DNA of 64,000 nt from Leucobacter chromiisoli (GCF_016522505.1 NZ_JAEHOH010000015.1:1-64000); one strand, 5' to 3'. Positions 36,392-44,940 are shown, counted from the first letter of the stretch. Translations and numbers: made by a program. Notes: generated from the letters alone by a model not told the origin.

Positions 36392-37722
36392 TCCGCGCCT
36401 CCTTCCACCGCGGCCGCGTCATCGGGGATCGGAGCCCCCGTGTAGCGCAGCCGCGCGATGCGGCGGCCGTCCATCCGCTCCACCCGCAGCGTGCCGCCGT
36501 CGGAGAGCCCCACCTCGTCGCCGACCTCGGGGATCCTGCCCAGCTCGCGCAGCACGAAGCCCGCGATCGTGTCGTAGTCGTCGTCGTCGGGGATCTCGAT
36601 GCCGGTCTGCTCCCGCAGCTCGTCGGGGCGCAGGTCGGCGGGCAGCGTCATCGCCTCGGCCGTGCCGACGACCCCGGCGCTCGCGCGGTCGTGCTCGTCG
36701 GCGACCTCGCCGACGATCTCCTCCACGAGATCCTCCAGCGTCACGATCCCCGCCGTGCCGCCGTACTCGTCGACGACGATGGCCAGTTGGAAGCCCGTGC
36801 CGCGCAGCTCGCCGAGCAGCTGATCGAGGCGCATGGTCTCGGGGACCCGCATCGCCTCCTCGGCGATCGCGGCGACGGGCACCTCTCCTCGCTTCGCCCG
36901 CGGCACCGACACGGCCTGCTTCACGTGGACGATGCCGACGACGTCGTCGCGGTCCTCGTCGATCACCGGGAAGCGGGAGAATCCGGTGCGTCCGGCGAGT
37001 TCGAGCACCGCCTGCGCGGGCTCGAGCTTCTGGATGCCCTCGATGCGCAGTCGCGGGGTCATGACGTCGCCCGCGGTGTGCTCCGAGAAGCGCAGCGTGC
37101 GATCGAGCAGGGTCGCCGTGTCGGCCTCGAGCAGCCCGGCGCTCGCCGAGTGCCGCACGAGCGAGGAGAGCTCCTCGGCGGTGCGGGCGCCCGACAGCTC
37201 CTCCTTGGGCTCGATGCCCATGGAGCGCAGCAGGCCGTTCGCGCTGCCGTTGAGCACGACGACGGCGGGCTTGAACGTCGTCGTGAAGGCGGCCTGCGCC
37301 GGCATCACGACCCTGGCGGTCGCCAGCGGCTTCGCCAGCGCGAAGTTCTTCGGCACGAGCTCGCCGACGATCATCGAGAACACCGTCGCGAGCGCCACCG
37401 CGATGGGGGCGCTGATGGCGCGACGCAGCCCCTCGGGGACGCCCAGCGCGCCGAGGGGCCCGTCGAGGTAGCCGCTGATCGCGGGCTCGAGGGTGTAGCC
37501 GGCGAGCAGCGTGGTGAGGGTGATGCCGAGCTGCGCGCTCGACAGGTGGGTCGACGTGCGCGAGAGGCCGCGGATGACGCGGTCGAGCCCGCGCTCCCCG
37601 GCCGCGCGCCTGCGCTCGAGATCCTGCCGGTCGAGGGCGACGAGGGAGAACTCGGCCGCGACGAAGATGCCGGTTCCGGCGGTGAGAAGGATGCCGATGA
37701 CGAGGAGGAGCCAGTCGCTCAC
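36388..37722 (-). CDS. CNNM/CorC-type membrane protein, first of pair
   Basis: 444-aa protein with a DUF21/CNNM membrane domain ([33 protein letters not shown] at the start), a CBS pair (about 225-345, [14 protein letters not shown] between them) and a complete C-terminal CorC/HlyC domain (about 360-430, [19 protein letters not shown]). The full architecture supports a cation-transport or transport-regulation role, magnesium being the best-studied substrate. It is first in a two-gene operon and lies divergent from odhA. Confidence 0.9.
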   Translation of the reverse strand: MSDWLLLVIGILLTAGTGIFVAAEFSLVALDRQDLERRRAAGERGLDRVIRGLSRTSTHLSSAQLGITLTTLLAGYTLEPAISGYLDGPLGALGVPEGLRRAISAPIAVALATVFSMIVGELVPKNFALAKPLATARVVMPAQAAFTTTFKPAVVVLNGSANGLLRSMGIEPKEELSGARTAEELSSLVRHSASAGLLEADTATLLDRTLRFSEHTAGDVMTPRLRIEGIQKLEPAQAVLELAGRTGFSRFPVIDEDRDDVVGIVHVKQAVSVPRAKRGEVPVAAIAEEAMRVPETMRLDQLLGELRGTGFQLAIVVDEYGGTAGIVTLEDLVEEIVGEVADEHDRASAGVVGTAEAMTLPADLRPDELREQTGIEIPDDDDYDTIAGFVLRELGRIPEVGDEVGLSDGGTLRVERMDGRRIARLRYTGAPIPDDAAAVEGGAE

Positions 37723-38078
37723 GGGCGGCCCCGCCCGGAGCGCCGCGCTCGCGCACGGCCGTCTGGTTCAGGTTGCCGCGCGTGAGCGCGGCAGATACTC
37801 GGAGGGTCTGACGGTCTTCGAGAGGGTACGTCCATGATTGCGACAACCTTACCAGCAGCGACTGCGAAAAGTGTCGTTCCCTGTGCACATTCCCCTCAGG
37901 AAAAGGCGTAGGCTTGTCCTCGAGCGCGCACAGGCGCGCTGGAGCTTCGAAGCGGAGGCCATGCGGCCTCCACCGAGACGCTCGAGCTGCAGAGGCCTTC
38001 GGGCCAGGGCCCGGCTGGGCGAGCGGCGCTCCTGATCTACCCCATCGCCGAACACGGCATGAATGAGAGGAAGTCGGA
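37723..38078. other. 356-nt control region upstream of odhA
   Basis: No gene seen. A TAGGCT -10-like box at 37909-37914 on the plus strand would give a leader of about 160 nt for odhA. Within it GGAGGCC-ATGC-GGCCTCC (37954-37971) is a perfect 7-bp hairpin, and CGAGCGCGC-type repeats occur around 37921. The opposite strand must hold the promoter of the CNNM operon, which I cannot place. Confidence 0.4.
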
Positions 38079-41000
38079 TTGGCTGAGCGGACGGACGCCA
38101 CCGGCAACGGTGGTTCCGCAGAAGATTTCGGCGCGAATGCGTGGCTCGTTGACGAGCTGTACAAGCAGTACGTGCAAGACAAGAACTCGGTGGACCGGTC
38201 CTGGTGGCCGGTGCTCGAGCGCTACAAGAACGGATCGGGATCCCAGCCGGCACCGGGCGCCTCTCAGCCCGCGACGGGGGCCTCCCAGGCCGCCGCCCCC
38301 TCCGCGCCGGCCGCGTCGAACACCCCCGCCGCGCCGGCGACCTCCTCCGCCCCGGCGGCCCCGTCCTCCTCCGCTCCCTCCACGGACACCGCCTCGACCT
38401 CGACCCAGCCGGCGCGCACGACCAACGCCGCGCCGCGCGAGGCCCCGATCCCCGCCGACGCCCCCCGAGCCGCGCCCGCGACCGACGTGGTGCCCGCTCA
38501 GGAGGACGCCGTCACTCCGATGCGCGGCATGGCCCGCACGCTCTCGAAGAACATGGATCAGAGCCTCACGGTTCCGACCGCGACGAGCGTCCGCACGATC
38601 CCCGCGAAGCTCCTCATCGACAACCGCATCGTGATCAACAACCACCTGCGCCGCAGCCGCGGCGGCAAGGTGTCGTTCACGCACCTCATCGGCTGGGCGC
38701 TGATCCAGACGCTCAAGGACTTCCCGAGCCAGAACGTCGCCTACGCCGAGGTCGACGGCAAGCCGTCGGTCGTCGTGCCGGCCCACGTCGGTCTCGGCAT
38801 CGCGATCGACGTCCCGAAGCCCGACGGCACGCGGTCCCTGCTCGTGCCCTCGATCAAGCGCGCCGAGACGCTCAACTTCAACGAGTACCTCGCGGCGTAC
38901 GAGGACCTCGTGAAGCGCGCCCGCGACAACAAGCTCGGCGCGGCCGACTTCCAGGGCACCACGCTCTCCCTGACGAATCCCGGCGGCATCGGCACCGAGC
39001 ACTCGGTGCCCCGCCTCATGCGCGGCCAGGGCTGCATCATCGGCGCGGGCGCCCTCGACTACCCGGCCGAGTTCCAGGGTGCCTCGCAGGAGGTGCTCAC
39101 GAACCTCGGCATCGGCAAGACCATCACGCTCACGAGCACCTACGACCACCGCGTCATCCAGGGCGCCGGCTCGGGCGAGTTCCTGAAGATCGTGCACGAG
39201 CGCCTGACCGGCGGGCACCGCTTCTACGAGGAGATCTTCGCCGCGCTGCGCATCCCCTACAAGCCCGTGCAGTGGGCGCCCGACATCCACGTCGACATCT
39301 CGGGCGCGGTCGACAAGACGGCCCGCGTGCAGGAGCTCATCAACTCGTTCCGGGTCCGCGGCCACCTCATGGCCGACATCGACCCGCTGGAGTACGTGCA
39401 GCGCACCCACCCCGACCTCGAGATCGAGTCGCACGGCCTCACCTTCTGGGATCTCGACCGCGAGTTCGTGACCGGCGGCATCGGCGGCAAGCGCACGATG
39501 AAGCTGCGCGACATCCTCGGCGTGCTGCGCGACTCCTACTGCCGCAAGATCGGCATCGAGTACATGCACATCCAGGATCCCGAGCAGCGCAGGTGGCTGC
39601 GCGAGCAGCTCGAGGTGCCCTACGCGAAGCCCAGCCACGACGAGCAGATGCGGATCCTCGAAAAGCTCAACGAGGCCGAGGCGTTCGAGACCTTCCTGCA
39701 GACGAAGTACGTCGGGCAGAAGCGGTTCAGCCTCGAGGGCGGCGAATCGGTCATCCCCCTGCTCGACGCCATGCTCATCGACGCCGCCGAGGACGGGGTC
39801 GACAGCGTCGATATCGGTATGGCCCACCGCGGCCGGCTGAACGTGCTCTCCAACATCGCGGGCAAGACCTACGGGCAGATCTTCCGCGAGTTCGAGGGCC
39901 AGCAGGCCTCCCGCACGGGTTCCGGCGACGTCAAGTACCACCTCGGCACGACCGGCGTCTTCACCGCCCCCAACGGCACCCAGGTGCCAATCCACCTCGC
40001 GGCGAACCCCTCGCACCTCGAGACGGTCGACGGCGTGCTCGAGGGCATCGTGCGGGCGAAGCAGGATCTGAAGCCCATCGGCTCCTTCACGACCCTCCCG
40101 GTACTCATCCACGGAGACGCCGCGATGGCCGGGCAGGGCGTGGTCTACGAGACCCTGCAGATGGCGCAGCTGCGCGGGTACCGCACGGGCGGCACGCTGC
40201 ACATCATCATCAACAACCAGGTGGGCTTCACCACGCTGCCCTCCGACTCGCGCTCGTCGGTCTACTCCTCCGACATCGGCAAGGTGACGCAGGCGCCGAT
40301 CTTCCACGTGAACGGCGACGATCCCGAGTCGGTCGTGCGGGTCGCGCGCCTCGCGTACGAGTTCCGCCAGCGCTTCCACAAGGACGTCGTCATCGACCTC
40401 GTGTGCTACCGCCGCCGCGGTCACAACGAGGGCGACGACCCGTCGATGACCCAGCCGCTCATGACCGACCTCATCGAGGCGAAGCGGTCCACGAGGCGCC
40501 TCTACACGAGCTCGCTCGTCGGCCGCGGCGACATCACCGAGGAGGAGTACGAGAAGGCGAAGCAGGACTTCCAGGATCGGCTCGAACGGGCCTTCCAGGA
40601 GACGCACGCGGCGCAGACCGGGTCCATCCCGATCATCGACCAGAGCGGCATCGCCTCGCCGGCGCCCGCGGCGCCCGCGATCCTCTCGCTCGAGACGGCG
40701 GTGGATCGCGACGTCATCGAGCGCATCGGCGACGCGCACGGCAACAAGCCCGAGGGCTTCACCGTCCACCAGAAGCTGCAGCAGCTGCTGAACAAGCGCG
40801 TCCAGATGAGCCGCGAGGGCGGGATCGACTGGGGCTTCGGCGAACTGCTCGCCCTCGGCTCGCTGCTGATGGAGGGCACCGCCGTCCGCTTCGCGGGGCA
40901 GGACGCCCGCCGCGGCACCTTCGCGCAGCGGCACGCCGTGTTCCACGACCGCTCGAACGGCCAGGAGTGGCTGCCGCTGCTCAACCTCGCCGAGAACCAG

Positions 41001-41852
41001 GCCAGGTTCTGGATCTACGACTCGCTGCTCTCCGAGTACGCCGCGCTCGCCTTCGAGTACGGCTACTCGCTGCAGCGCGAGGACGCCCTCGTGCTGTGGG
41101 AGGCGCAGTTCGGGGACTTCGTGAACGGCGCGCAGAGCGTGGTCGACGAGTTCATCTCGTCGGCGGAGCAGAAGTGGGGCCAGCAGTCCTCCGTGGTCAT
41201 GCTGCTGCCGCACGGCTACGAGGGCCAGGGGCCGGATCACTCCTCGGCGCGCATCGAGCGCTTCCTGCAGCTGTGCGCCGAGAACAACATGACGGTCACC
41301 CGCCCCTCCACACCGGCGAACTACTTCCACCTGCTGCGCCGCCAGGCCTACGCGCGGCCGCGCAAGCCGCTCATCGTGTTCACCCCGAAGTCGATGCTGC
41401 GCCTGCGCGGAGCCACCTCGAGCGTGGAGGACTTCACGACCGGCTCCTTCCAGCCCGTCATCGACGATCCCCGTCTCGAGTCGAAGGCCGACGCGCAGCG
41501 CGTGATCCTCACCTCCGGCAAGGTCTACTACGACCTGCTGCAGGCTCTCGACAAGAACCCCGATCCCCGGATCGCGCTGGTGCGCGTCGAGCAGTTCTAC
41601 CCGATCCCGTCCATCGAGCTCGGGCGCGTGCTCGCCGGATACCGGAACGCGGAGCTCGTGTGGGTGCAGGACGAGCCGGAGAACCAGGGCGCCTGGCCGT
41701 TCATCGCGCTCGAGCTGTCGAAGCACCTGAAGAACGACCGCATCCGCGGCGTCTCGCGCCCGGCCTCCGCCGCTCCGTCCACGGGATCGGCCAAGGTCCA
41801 CGCCGTCGAGCAGGAGGCGCTGATCGCCGAGGCGCTGCGCTTCGACGAGTAG
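38079..41852 (+). CDS. odhA: Fused 2-oxoglutarate dehydrogenase E1/E2 (OdhA/Kgd)
   Basis: 1257-aa multifunctional enzyme of the actinobacterial citric acid cycle that decarboxylates 2-oxoglutarate with thiamine diphosphate and carries a succinyltransferase domain. A short N-terminal segment (FGANAWLVDELYKQYV) is followed by an Ala/Pro/Ser linker (about 50-140), the E2 catalytic domain (ending TYDHRVIQGAGSGEFL, about 350-365) and the E1 part with MAHRGRLNVL, GDAAMAGQGVVYE and LLPHGYEGQGPDHSSAR. The start is TTG with GAGAGGAAG about 6 nt upstream, giving MAERTDATGN. No lipoyl domain is present, as is normal for this class. Confidence 0.95.
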   Translation: MAERTDATGNGGSAEDFGANAWLVDELYKQYVQDKNSVDRSWWPVLERYKNGSGSQPAPGASQPATGASQAAAPSAPAASNTPAAPATSSAPAAPSSSAPSTDTASTSTQPARTTNAAPREAPIPADAPRAAPATDVVPAQEDAVTPMRGMARTLSKNMDQSLTVPTATSVRTIPAKLLIDNRIVINNHLRRSRGGKVSFTHLIGWALIQTLKDFPSQNVAYAEVDGKPSVVVPAHVGLGIAIDVPKPDGTRSLLVPSIKRAETLNFNEYLAAYEDLVKRARDNKLGAADFQGTTLSLTNPGGIGTEHSVPRLMRGQGCIIGAGALDYPAEFQGASQEVLTNLGIGKTITLTSTYDHRVIQGAGSGEFLKIVHERLTGGHRFYEEIFAALRIPYKPVQWAPDIHVDISGAVDKTARVQELINSFRVRGHLMADIDPLEYVQRTHPDLEIESHGLTFWDLDREFVTGGIGGKRTMKLRDILGVLRDSYCRKIGIEYMHIQDPEQRRWLREQLEVPYAKPSHDEQMRILEKLNEAEAFETFLQTKYVGQKRFSLEGGESVIPLLDAMLIDAAEDGVDSVDIGMAHRGRLNVLSNIAGKTYGQIFREFEGQQASRTGSGDVKYHLGTTGVFTAPNGTQVPIHLAANPSHLETVDGVLEGIVRAKQDLKPIGSFTTLPVLIHGDAAMAGQGVVYETLQMAQLRGYRTGGTLHIIINNQVGFTTLPSDSRSSVYSSDIGKVTQAPIFHVNGDDPESVVRVARLAYEFRQRFHKDVVIDLVCYRRRGHNEGDDPSMTQPLMTDLIEAKRSTRRLYTSSLVGRGDITEEEYEKAKQDFQDRLERAFQETHAAQTGSIPIIDQSGIASPAPAAPAILSLETAVDRDVIERIGDAHGNKPEGFTVHQKLQQLLNKRVQMSREGGIDWGFGELLALGSLLMEGTAVRFAGQDARRGTFAQRHAVFHDRSNGQEWLPLLNLAENQARFWIYDSLLSEYAALAFEYGYSLQREDALVLWEAQFGDFVNGAQSVVDEFISSAEQKWGQQSSVVMLLPHGYEGQGPDHSSARIERFLQLCAENNMTVTRPSTPANYFHLLRRQAYARPRKPLIVFTPKSMLRLRGATSSVEDFTTGSFQPVIDDPRLESKADAQRVILTSGKVYYDLLQALDKNPDPRIALVRVEQFYPIPSIELGRVLAGYRNAELVWVQDEPENQGAWPFIALELSKHLKNDRIRGVSRPASAAPSTGSAKVHAVEQEALIAEALRFDE

Positions 41853-41870
41853 CGTCGCCTCTCGGAGGAT

Positions 41871-42012
41871 GAACGGGGGAGGGGCCCGGGCGGGGGGCCC
41901 CGGGCCGCCCCCCGTACCCCGGCGGCCGCCGCCGACCCCCGGTCGCCGCGGCGCGTGGGGGGTTTTCCGGGGGGGCGCGCGGGGCCGGGCCGCCCCGCCC
42001 CCTCCCCCGTTC
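41871..42012. terminator. Nested hairpins after odhA in extreme-GC DNA
   Basis: A perfect 14-bp repeat (GAACGGGGGAGGGG at 41871-41884 against its complement at 41999-42012) encloses a second stem GGCCCGGG / CCCGGGCC (41883-41890, 41899-41906). The segment is almost pure G and C and separates the convergent odhA and FMN reductase genes. Confidence 0.6.
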
Positions 42013-42023
42013 CCGCGGCGGCC

Positions 42024-42857
42024 TCAGCCGACCTCGGTGCCCGCGAATCGCGACATCAGCTCCGCGAAGTCGTCGTGCTCCTCCCGGCGTTCGCGCGCGG
42101 CCCGCGCCTCCGGCGTGAAGTCCGCGGCCGTGGCGGCGATCGGCGGCGTCGCCGTCGAGCCGACCACCGGCGCCGCCGGTGAGGCGATCGCCGTCGATCC
42201 GGTCGCCGGATCGACCGCCGGCGAGCCGGCTACCGGGTCGACCGCCGGCGGGCCGGCCACCGGATCGACCGTCGGCACCGGCGCGAGACCGGCCCGCACC
42301 GCGTCCGCGAGCTCGCGCGCCACGCGTGCGGCGCGCTCCTCGATGCCGCTCCCCGCCGCGCCCGCGCCCCAGTCCTCGGTCGCGGCGAACACCCCCGTGG
42401 GCATCGGCAGCGCCCGCAGGTAGGAGAACAGCGGCCGCATCGCGTACTCGATGACGAGGGAGTGCCTGGCGCTGCCGCCCGTCGCCCCGAGCGCCACGGG
42501 GACGCCGCCGAGCGCGTCCACGCCGACGAGGTCGAAGAACGATTTGAAGAGCCCGGCGACCGATGCGTTGAAGACCGGCGAGACCGCGATGACCCCGTCG
42601 GCGTGCTCCAGGCTCGAGAGCGCCCCCGCGAGGCCGGGCTCGGCGAAGCCCGTGACCAGGTTGTTGGCGATCGGAACCGCGAGATCGCGCAGCTCGATCA
42701 CCTCGGTCTCCGCCTGCACGCCGTGCGCGAGCAGCGCCCGTTCGGCATGCGCCACGACGCGATCGACGAGCAGACGGCTCGACGACGGGCTTCCGAGCCC
42801 TCCCGACACCGCCACCAGCCGAACCCGAGGCGCTTCGAGGGCCTGCACCTCCGTCAT
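42024..42857 (-). CDS. NADPH-dependent FMN reductase (CE1759-type)
   Basis: 277-aa flavodoxin-fold reductase that supplies reduced FMN to a partner monooxygenase. The FMN-binding start VRLVAVSGGLGSPSSSRLL and the VSPVFNASVAGLFKSFFDLVG and ALGATGGSARHSL segments are typical. The luciferase-like monooxygenase two genes upstream is its probable partner, as in the Corynebacterium CE1758/CE1759 pair. The C-terminal third is unusual: three 9-residue repeats VDPVAGPPA/VDPVAGSPA/VDPATGSTA (42189-42269) then an Ala/Arg-rich tail. GGAGGAGG precedes the ATG. Confidence 0.85.
   Translation of the reverse strand: MTEVQALEAPRVRLVAVSGGLGSPSSSRLLVDRVVAHAERALLAHGVQAETEVIELRDLAVPIANNLVTGFAEPGLAGALSSLEHADGVIAVSPVFNASVAGLFKSFFDLVGVDALGGVPVALGATGGSARHSLVIEYAMRPLFSYLRALPMPTGVFAATEDWGAGAAGSGIEERAARVARELADAVRAGLAPVPTVDPVAGPPAVDPVAGSPAVDPATGSTAIASPAAPVVGSTATPPIAATAADFTPEARAARERREEHDDFAELMSRFAGTEVG
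42189..42269 (-). repeat. Three 27-bp tandem repeats in the FMN reductase
   Basis: Three in-frame copies encode VDPVAGPPA, VDPVAGSPA and VDPATGSTA in the linker after the flavodoxin domain. Copies are similar but not identical. Confidence 0.8.
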
Positions 42858-43420
42858 CTCGTTCCTCCTCCGTCGTCTCCCACCAGTTTCTCCGCCAGCG
42901 CGCGCAGTCGCCGCAGCTCCTCGGGATCGAGGCGCTCCGACATCGCCCGCGCCACGTCCTTGGCGTGCCCCGCTCCGATCCGCCGCTGCACCGCGAGACC
43001 GCTGTCGCTCAGACTCAGCAGTGCGCCCCGGCCGTCGCGCGGGTCGGGGCAGCGCAGCACCAGCCCCTCGCCCACCAGCTTGTCGACGAGACGGCTGAGC
43101 GACGGCTGCGAGATCATCAGCCGGTCCATGAGATCCCGCTGACGCACCCCCTCCTCGCCGGAGAGGCTGAGCTGGTAGAGCACGTCGTACTCCCGTGTCG
43201 ACCGCCCCTGCCAGACCGGAGCCGCGGAGAACCGGCGGAAGAGCACGGTCTGCGCGCGGAACAGGGCCTCCCAAGCCTCCACGGCGAGGCGCTGCTCCTC
43301 CCTGCGCGACAGGGCCGCTCCCCCGCCCGCCGCCTCCACGGCGAGGCGCTGCTCCTCCCTGCGCGACAGGGCCGCTCCCCCGCCCGCCGCCTCCACGGCG
43401 AGGCGCTGCTCCTCCCTCAT
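42854..43420 (-). CDS. MarR-family regulator with duplicated N-terminus
   Basis: 188-aa winged-helix regulator. The MarR core (about 50-185) contains REYDVLYQLSLSGEEGVRQRDL, the recognition helix SQPSLSRLVDKLVGEG and the wing CPDPRDGRGALLSLSDSG. Before it stand two identical 19-residue units REEQRLAVEAAGGGAALSR plus a third partial one, from a 57-bp tandem repeat. The ATG overlaps the monooxygenase stop, and its own stop overlaps the FMN reductase start. It probably controls this operon in response to the monooxygenase substrate. Confidence 0.87.
   Translation of the reverse strand: MREEQRLAVEAAGGGAALSRREEQRLAVEAAGGGAALSRREEQRLAVEAWEALFRAQTVLFRRFSAAPVWQGRSTREYDVLYQLSLSGEEGVRQRDLMDRLMISQPSLSRLVDKLVGEGLVLRCPDPRDGRGALLSLSDSGLAVQRRIGAGHAKDVARAMSERLDPEELRRLRALAEKLVGDDGGGTR
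43275..43417 (-). repeat. 57-bp tandem repeat, 2.5 identical copies
   Basis: Units at 43275-43331 and 43332-43388 are identical to the base as far as I can see, and a 29-nt partial third copy ends at 43417 beside the marR start codon. The unit is a multiple of three, so copy-number change keeps the frame. Identity of copies implies a recent event. Confidence 0.9.
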
Positions 43421-44541
43421 CGCGCCACCTCCGCGGGCTCCGGATCTGCGGCGGATCCCTCGCCTCCGGCGCGCGCGGCCGCGAGCCGGCTCGCGTGCGT
43501 CGGGGTCTCGGGCACGTCCGCCGGTCGTCCCTTCGCGAGCTCCTCGCGCAGCGTGGGCAGCACGTGCTCGCCGAAGAGGTCGAGCTGCTCGAGCACGGTC
43601 TTCAGCGGCAGGCCCGCGTGGTCGATGAGGAAGAGCTGACGCTGGTAGTCGCCCGCCCACTCCCGGAACGACAGGGTGCGGTCGATCACCTGCTGCGGGC
43701 TGCCCACGATCAGCGGGGTCTGCGCCATGAAGTCCTCGAGCGAGGGGCCGTGGCCGTAGACGGGGGCGTTGTCGAAGTACGGCCGGAACTCGTTCACCGC
43801 GTCCTGCGAGTTCTTGCGCATGAAGAACTGGCCGCCGAGGCCCACGATCGCCTGGTGCGCCTTGCCGTGTCCGTAGTGCTCGAAGCGCTCGCGGTAGATC
43901 GCGATGAGCCGCTGGAAGTGCTCCTTCGGCCAGAAGATGTTGTTGGCGAAGAAGCCGTCGCCGTAGTAGGCGGCCTGGTGCGCGATCTCGGGGCTGCGGA
44001 TCGAGCCGTGCCAGACGAACGGCGGCAGCCCGTCGAGCGGGCGCGGCGTCGAGGTGAAGCCGTGCAGGGGCGTGCGGAACTTGCCCTCCCAGTCGACCGA
44101 CTCCTCCTGCCAGAGCCGGCGCAGCAGCGCGTAGTTCTCGAACGCGAGCGGGATCCCCTGCCTGATGTCCTTCCCGAACCACGGGTAGACCGGGCCGGTG
44201 TTGCCCCGCCCCATCACGAGGTCGACGCGGCCGTCGGCGAGGTGCTGCAGCGTGGCGTAGTCCTCGGCGATCTTCACCGGGTCGTTCGTCGTGATGAGCG
44301 TCGTGGCGGTCGAGAGGGTGATCCGCTCGGTCTGCGCCGCGATGTATCCCAGGGTCGTCGTGGGAGACGACGGGAAGAAGGGCGGGTTGTGGTGCTCGCC
44401 CGTCGCGAAGACGTCCATGCCCACCTCCTCGACCTTCTTCGCGATGGCCACGTGGGCCTTGATCCGCTCGTGCTCCGTCTGCGTCACGCCCGTCGTCGGA
44501 TCCGGGGTCAGATCCCCCACCGAGAACACTCCGAACTCCAT
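43417..44541 (-). CDS. Luciferase-like FMN-dependent monooxygenase (CE1758-type)
   Basis: 374-aa TIM-barrel flavin monooxygenase of the bacterial luciferase superfamily, which oxidises a small organic substrate with oxygen and reduced FMN. Segments MEFGVFSVGDLTPDPTTG, GMDVFATGEHHNPPFFPSSP, LVMGRGNTGPVYPWFG and VWHGSIRSPE are typical of the CE1758 subgroup. ATG at 44541 is preferred over the ATG at 44547 since AGGAGG lies 8 nt upstream of the former. It heads an operon with a MarR regulator and FMN reductase, linked by 4-nt overlaps. The substrate is unknown. Confidence 0.9.
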   Translation of the reverse strand: MEFGVFSVGDLTPDPTTGVTQTEHERIKAHVAIAKKVEEVGMDVFATGEHHNPPFFPSSPTTTLGYIAAQTERITLSTATTLITTNDPVKIAEDYATLQHLADGRVDLVMGRGNTGPVYPWFGKDIRQGIPLAFENYALLRRLWQEESVDWEGKFRTPLHGFTSTPRPLDGLPPFVWHGSIRSPEIAHQAAYYGDGFFANNIFWPKEHFQRLIAIYRERFEHYGHGKAHQAIVGLGGQFFMRKNSQDAVNEFRPYFDNAPVYGHGPSLEDFMAQTPLIVGSPQQVIDRTLSFREWAGDYQRQLFLIDHAGLPLKTVLEQLDLFGEHVLPTLREELAKGRPADVPETPTHASRLAAARAGGEGSAADPEPAEVAR

Positions 44542-44595
44542 GTGCATCGCCTCCTGCGCCTCCGCGCCCCGGCCGATCGACTCGGGATCGCTCCG

Positions 44596-44612
44596 CCGTC
44601 CGCACCGGACGG
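44596..44612 (-). promoter_or_regulatory. Leader hairpin of the monooxygenase operon
   Basis: CCGTCCG-CAC-CGGACGG is a perfect 7-bp stem lying in the predicted 5' untranslated region, 12 nt after the expected transcription start. It could act as an operator at the DNA level or as an RNA stem. Confidence 0.4.
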
Positions 44613-44630
44613 CCTCGTGTGAATGCCTCA

Positions 44631-44659
44631 ACTATATCCGAATGAATCTTTTTAGTCAA
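44631..44659 (-). promoter_or_regulatory. Promoter of the monooxygenase-marR-reductase operon
   Basis: On the minus strand TTGACT (complement of 44654-44659) and TATAGT (complement of 44631-44636) stand exactly 17 nt apart, a near-consensus promoter in an otherwise very GC-rich window. The leader is about 83 nt. Confidence 0.75.
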
Positions 44660-44691
44660 ACTTTCAAGCTTTTCTGCATGACTCGCCCGCG

Positions 44692-44766
44692 AGTGGATGG
44701 GTATGCCGCGAGCGGATGCCCGTCGTACCGCACAACAGGCGTCCGCTCGCGAGGCATGCATCCACT
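44692..44766. repeat. Long imperfect palindromic element upstream of aguA
   Basis: Arms of 29 nt (44692-44720 and 44738-44766) enclose a 17-nt loop. The outer 8 pairs (AGTGGATG) and an inner block of 14 (CGCGAGCGGATGCC, one G-U) match; a 7-nt middle section is mismatched. The layout recalls the elements at 33279 and 53615 and the one inside hrpA. Confidence 0.65.
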
Positions 44767-44779
44767 GGAGGAGGAAGGT

Positions 44780-44890
44780 GGGGCGGCGGGAGGGGACGGC
44801 GGGAGGGGACGGTGGGACGGCGGGGCGGGGGTCGGGGCGGGGGTCGGGGCGGGCGGGGGCGGGGGGACGGGGGGACGCGGGCAGGCGGGC
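44780..44890 (+). other. G-run tract with G-quadruplex potential
   Basis: Successive runs of three to six G separated by 1-4 nt (for example GGGGCGGGGGTCGGGG) cover about 110 nt on the plus strand just upstream of aguA. The pattern satisfies the usual G3+N1-7 rule several times. There is no open frame with coding character. Confidence 0.5.
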
Positions 44891-44920
44891 GGCGGGGCGG
44901 GCAGGATCCGCCGGACGGTC

Positions 44921-44940
44921 CGGCCCAGTAGACTGGGCCG
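44921..44940. promoter_or_regulatory. 20-bp palindrome over the aguA -10 box
   Basis: CGGCCCAGT-AG-ACTGGGCCG is a perfect dyad centred on TAGACT (44929-44934), a -10 candidate 45 nt upstream of the aguA ATG. A protein bound here would directly compete with polymerase. Confidence 0.5.

Noticed and set aside
35345-37722. Hemolysin toxins
   Set aside because: The DUF21-CBS-CorC architecture is that of cation-transport-related CNNM/CorC proteins; the hemolysin label in this family is historical.
38037-41801. A 1254-codon minus-strand frame opposite odhA
   Set aside because: Same codon-bias shadow; its ends follow the odhA frame and it lacks any recognisable domain.
43275-43417. CRISPR-like repeat array
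   Set aside because: The repeats are directly adjacent, with no spacers, and lie in frame inside a MarR gene.
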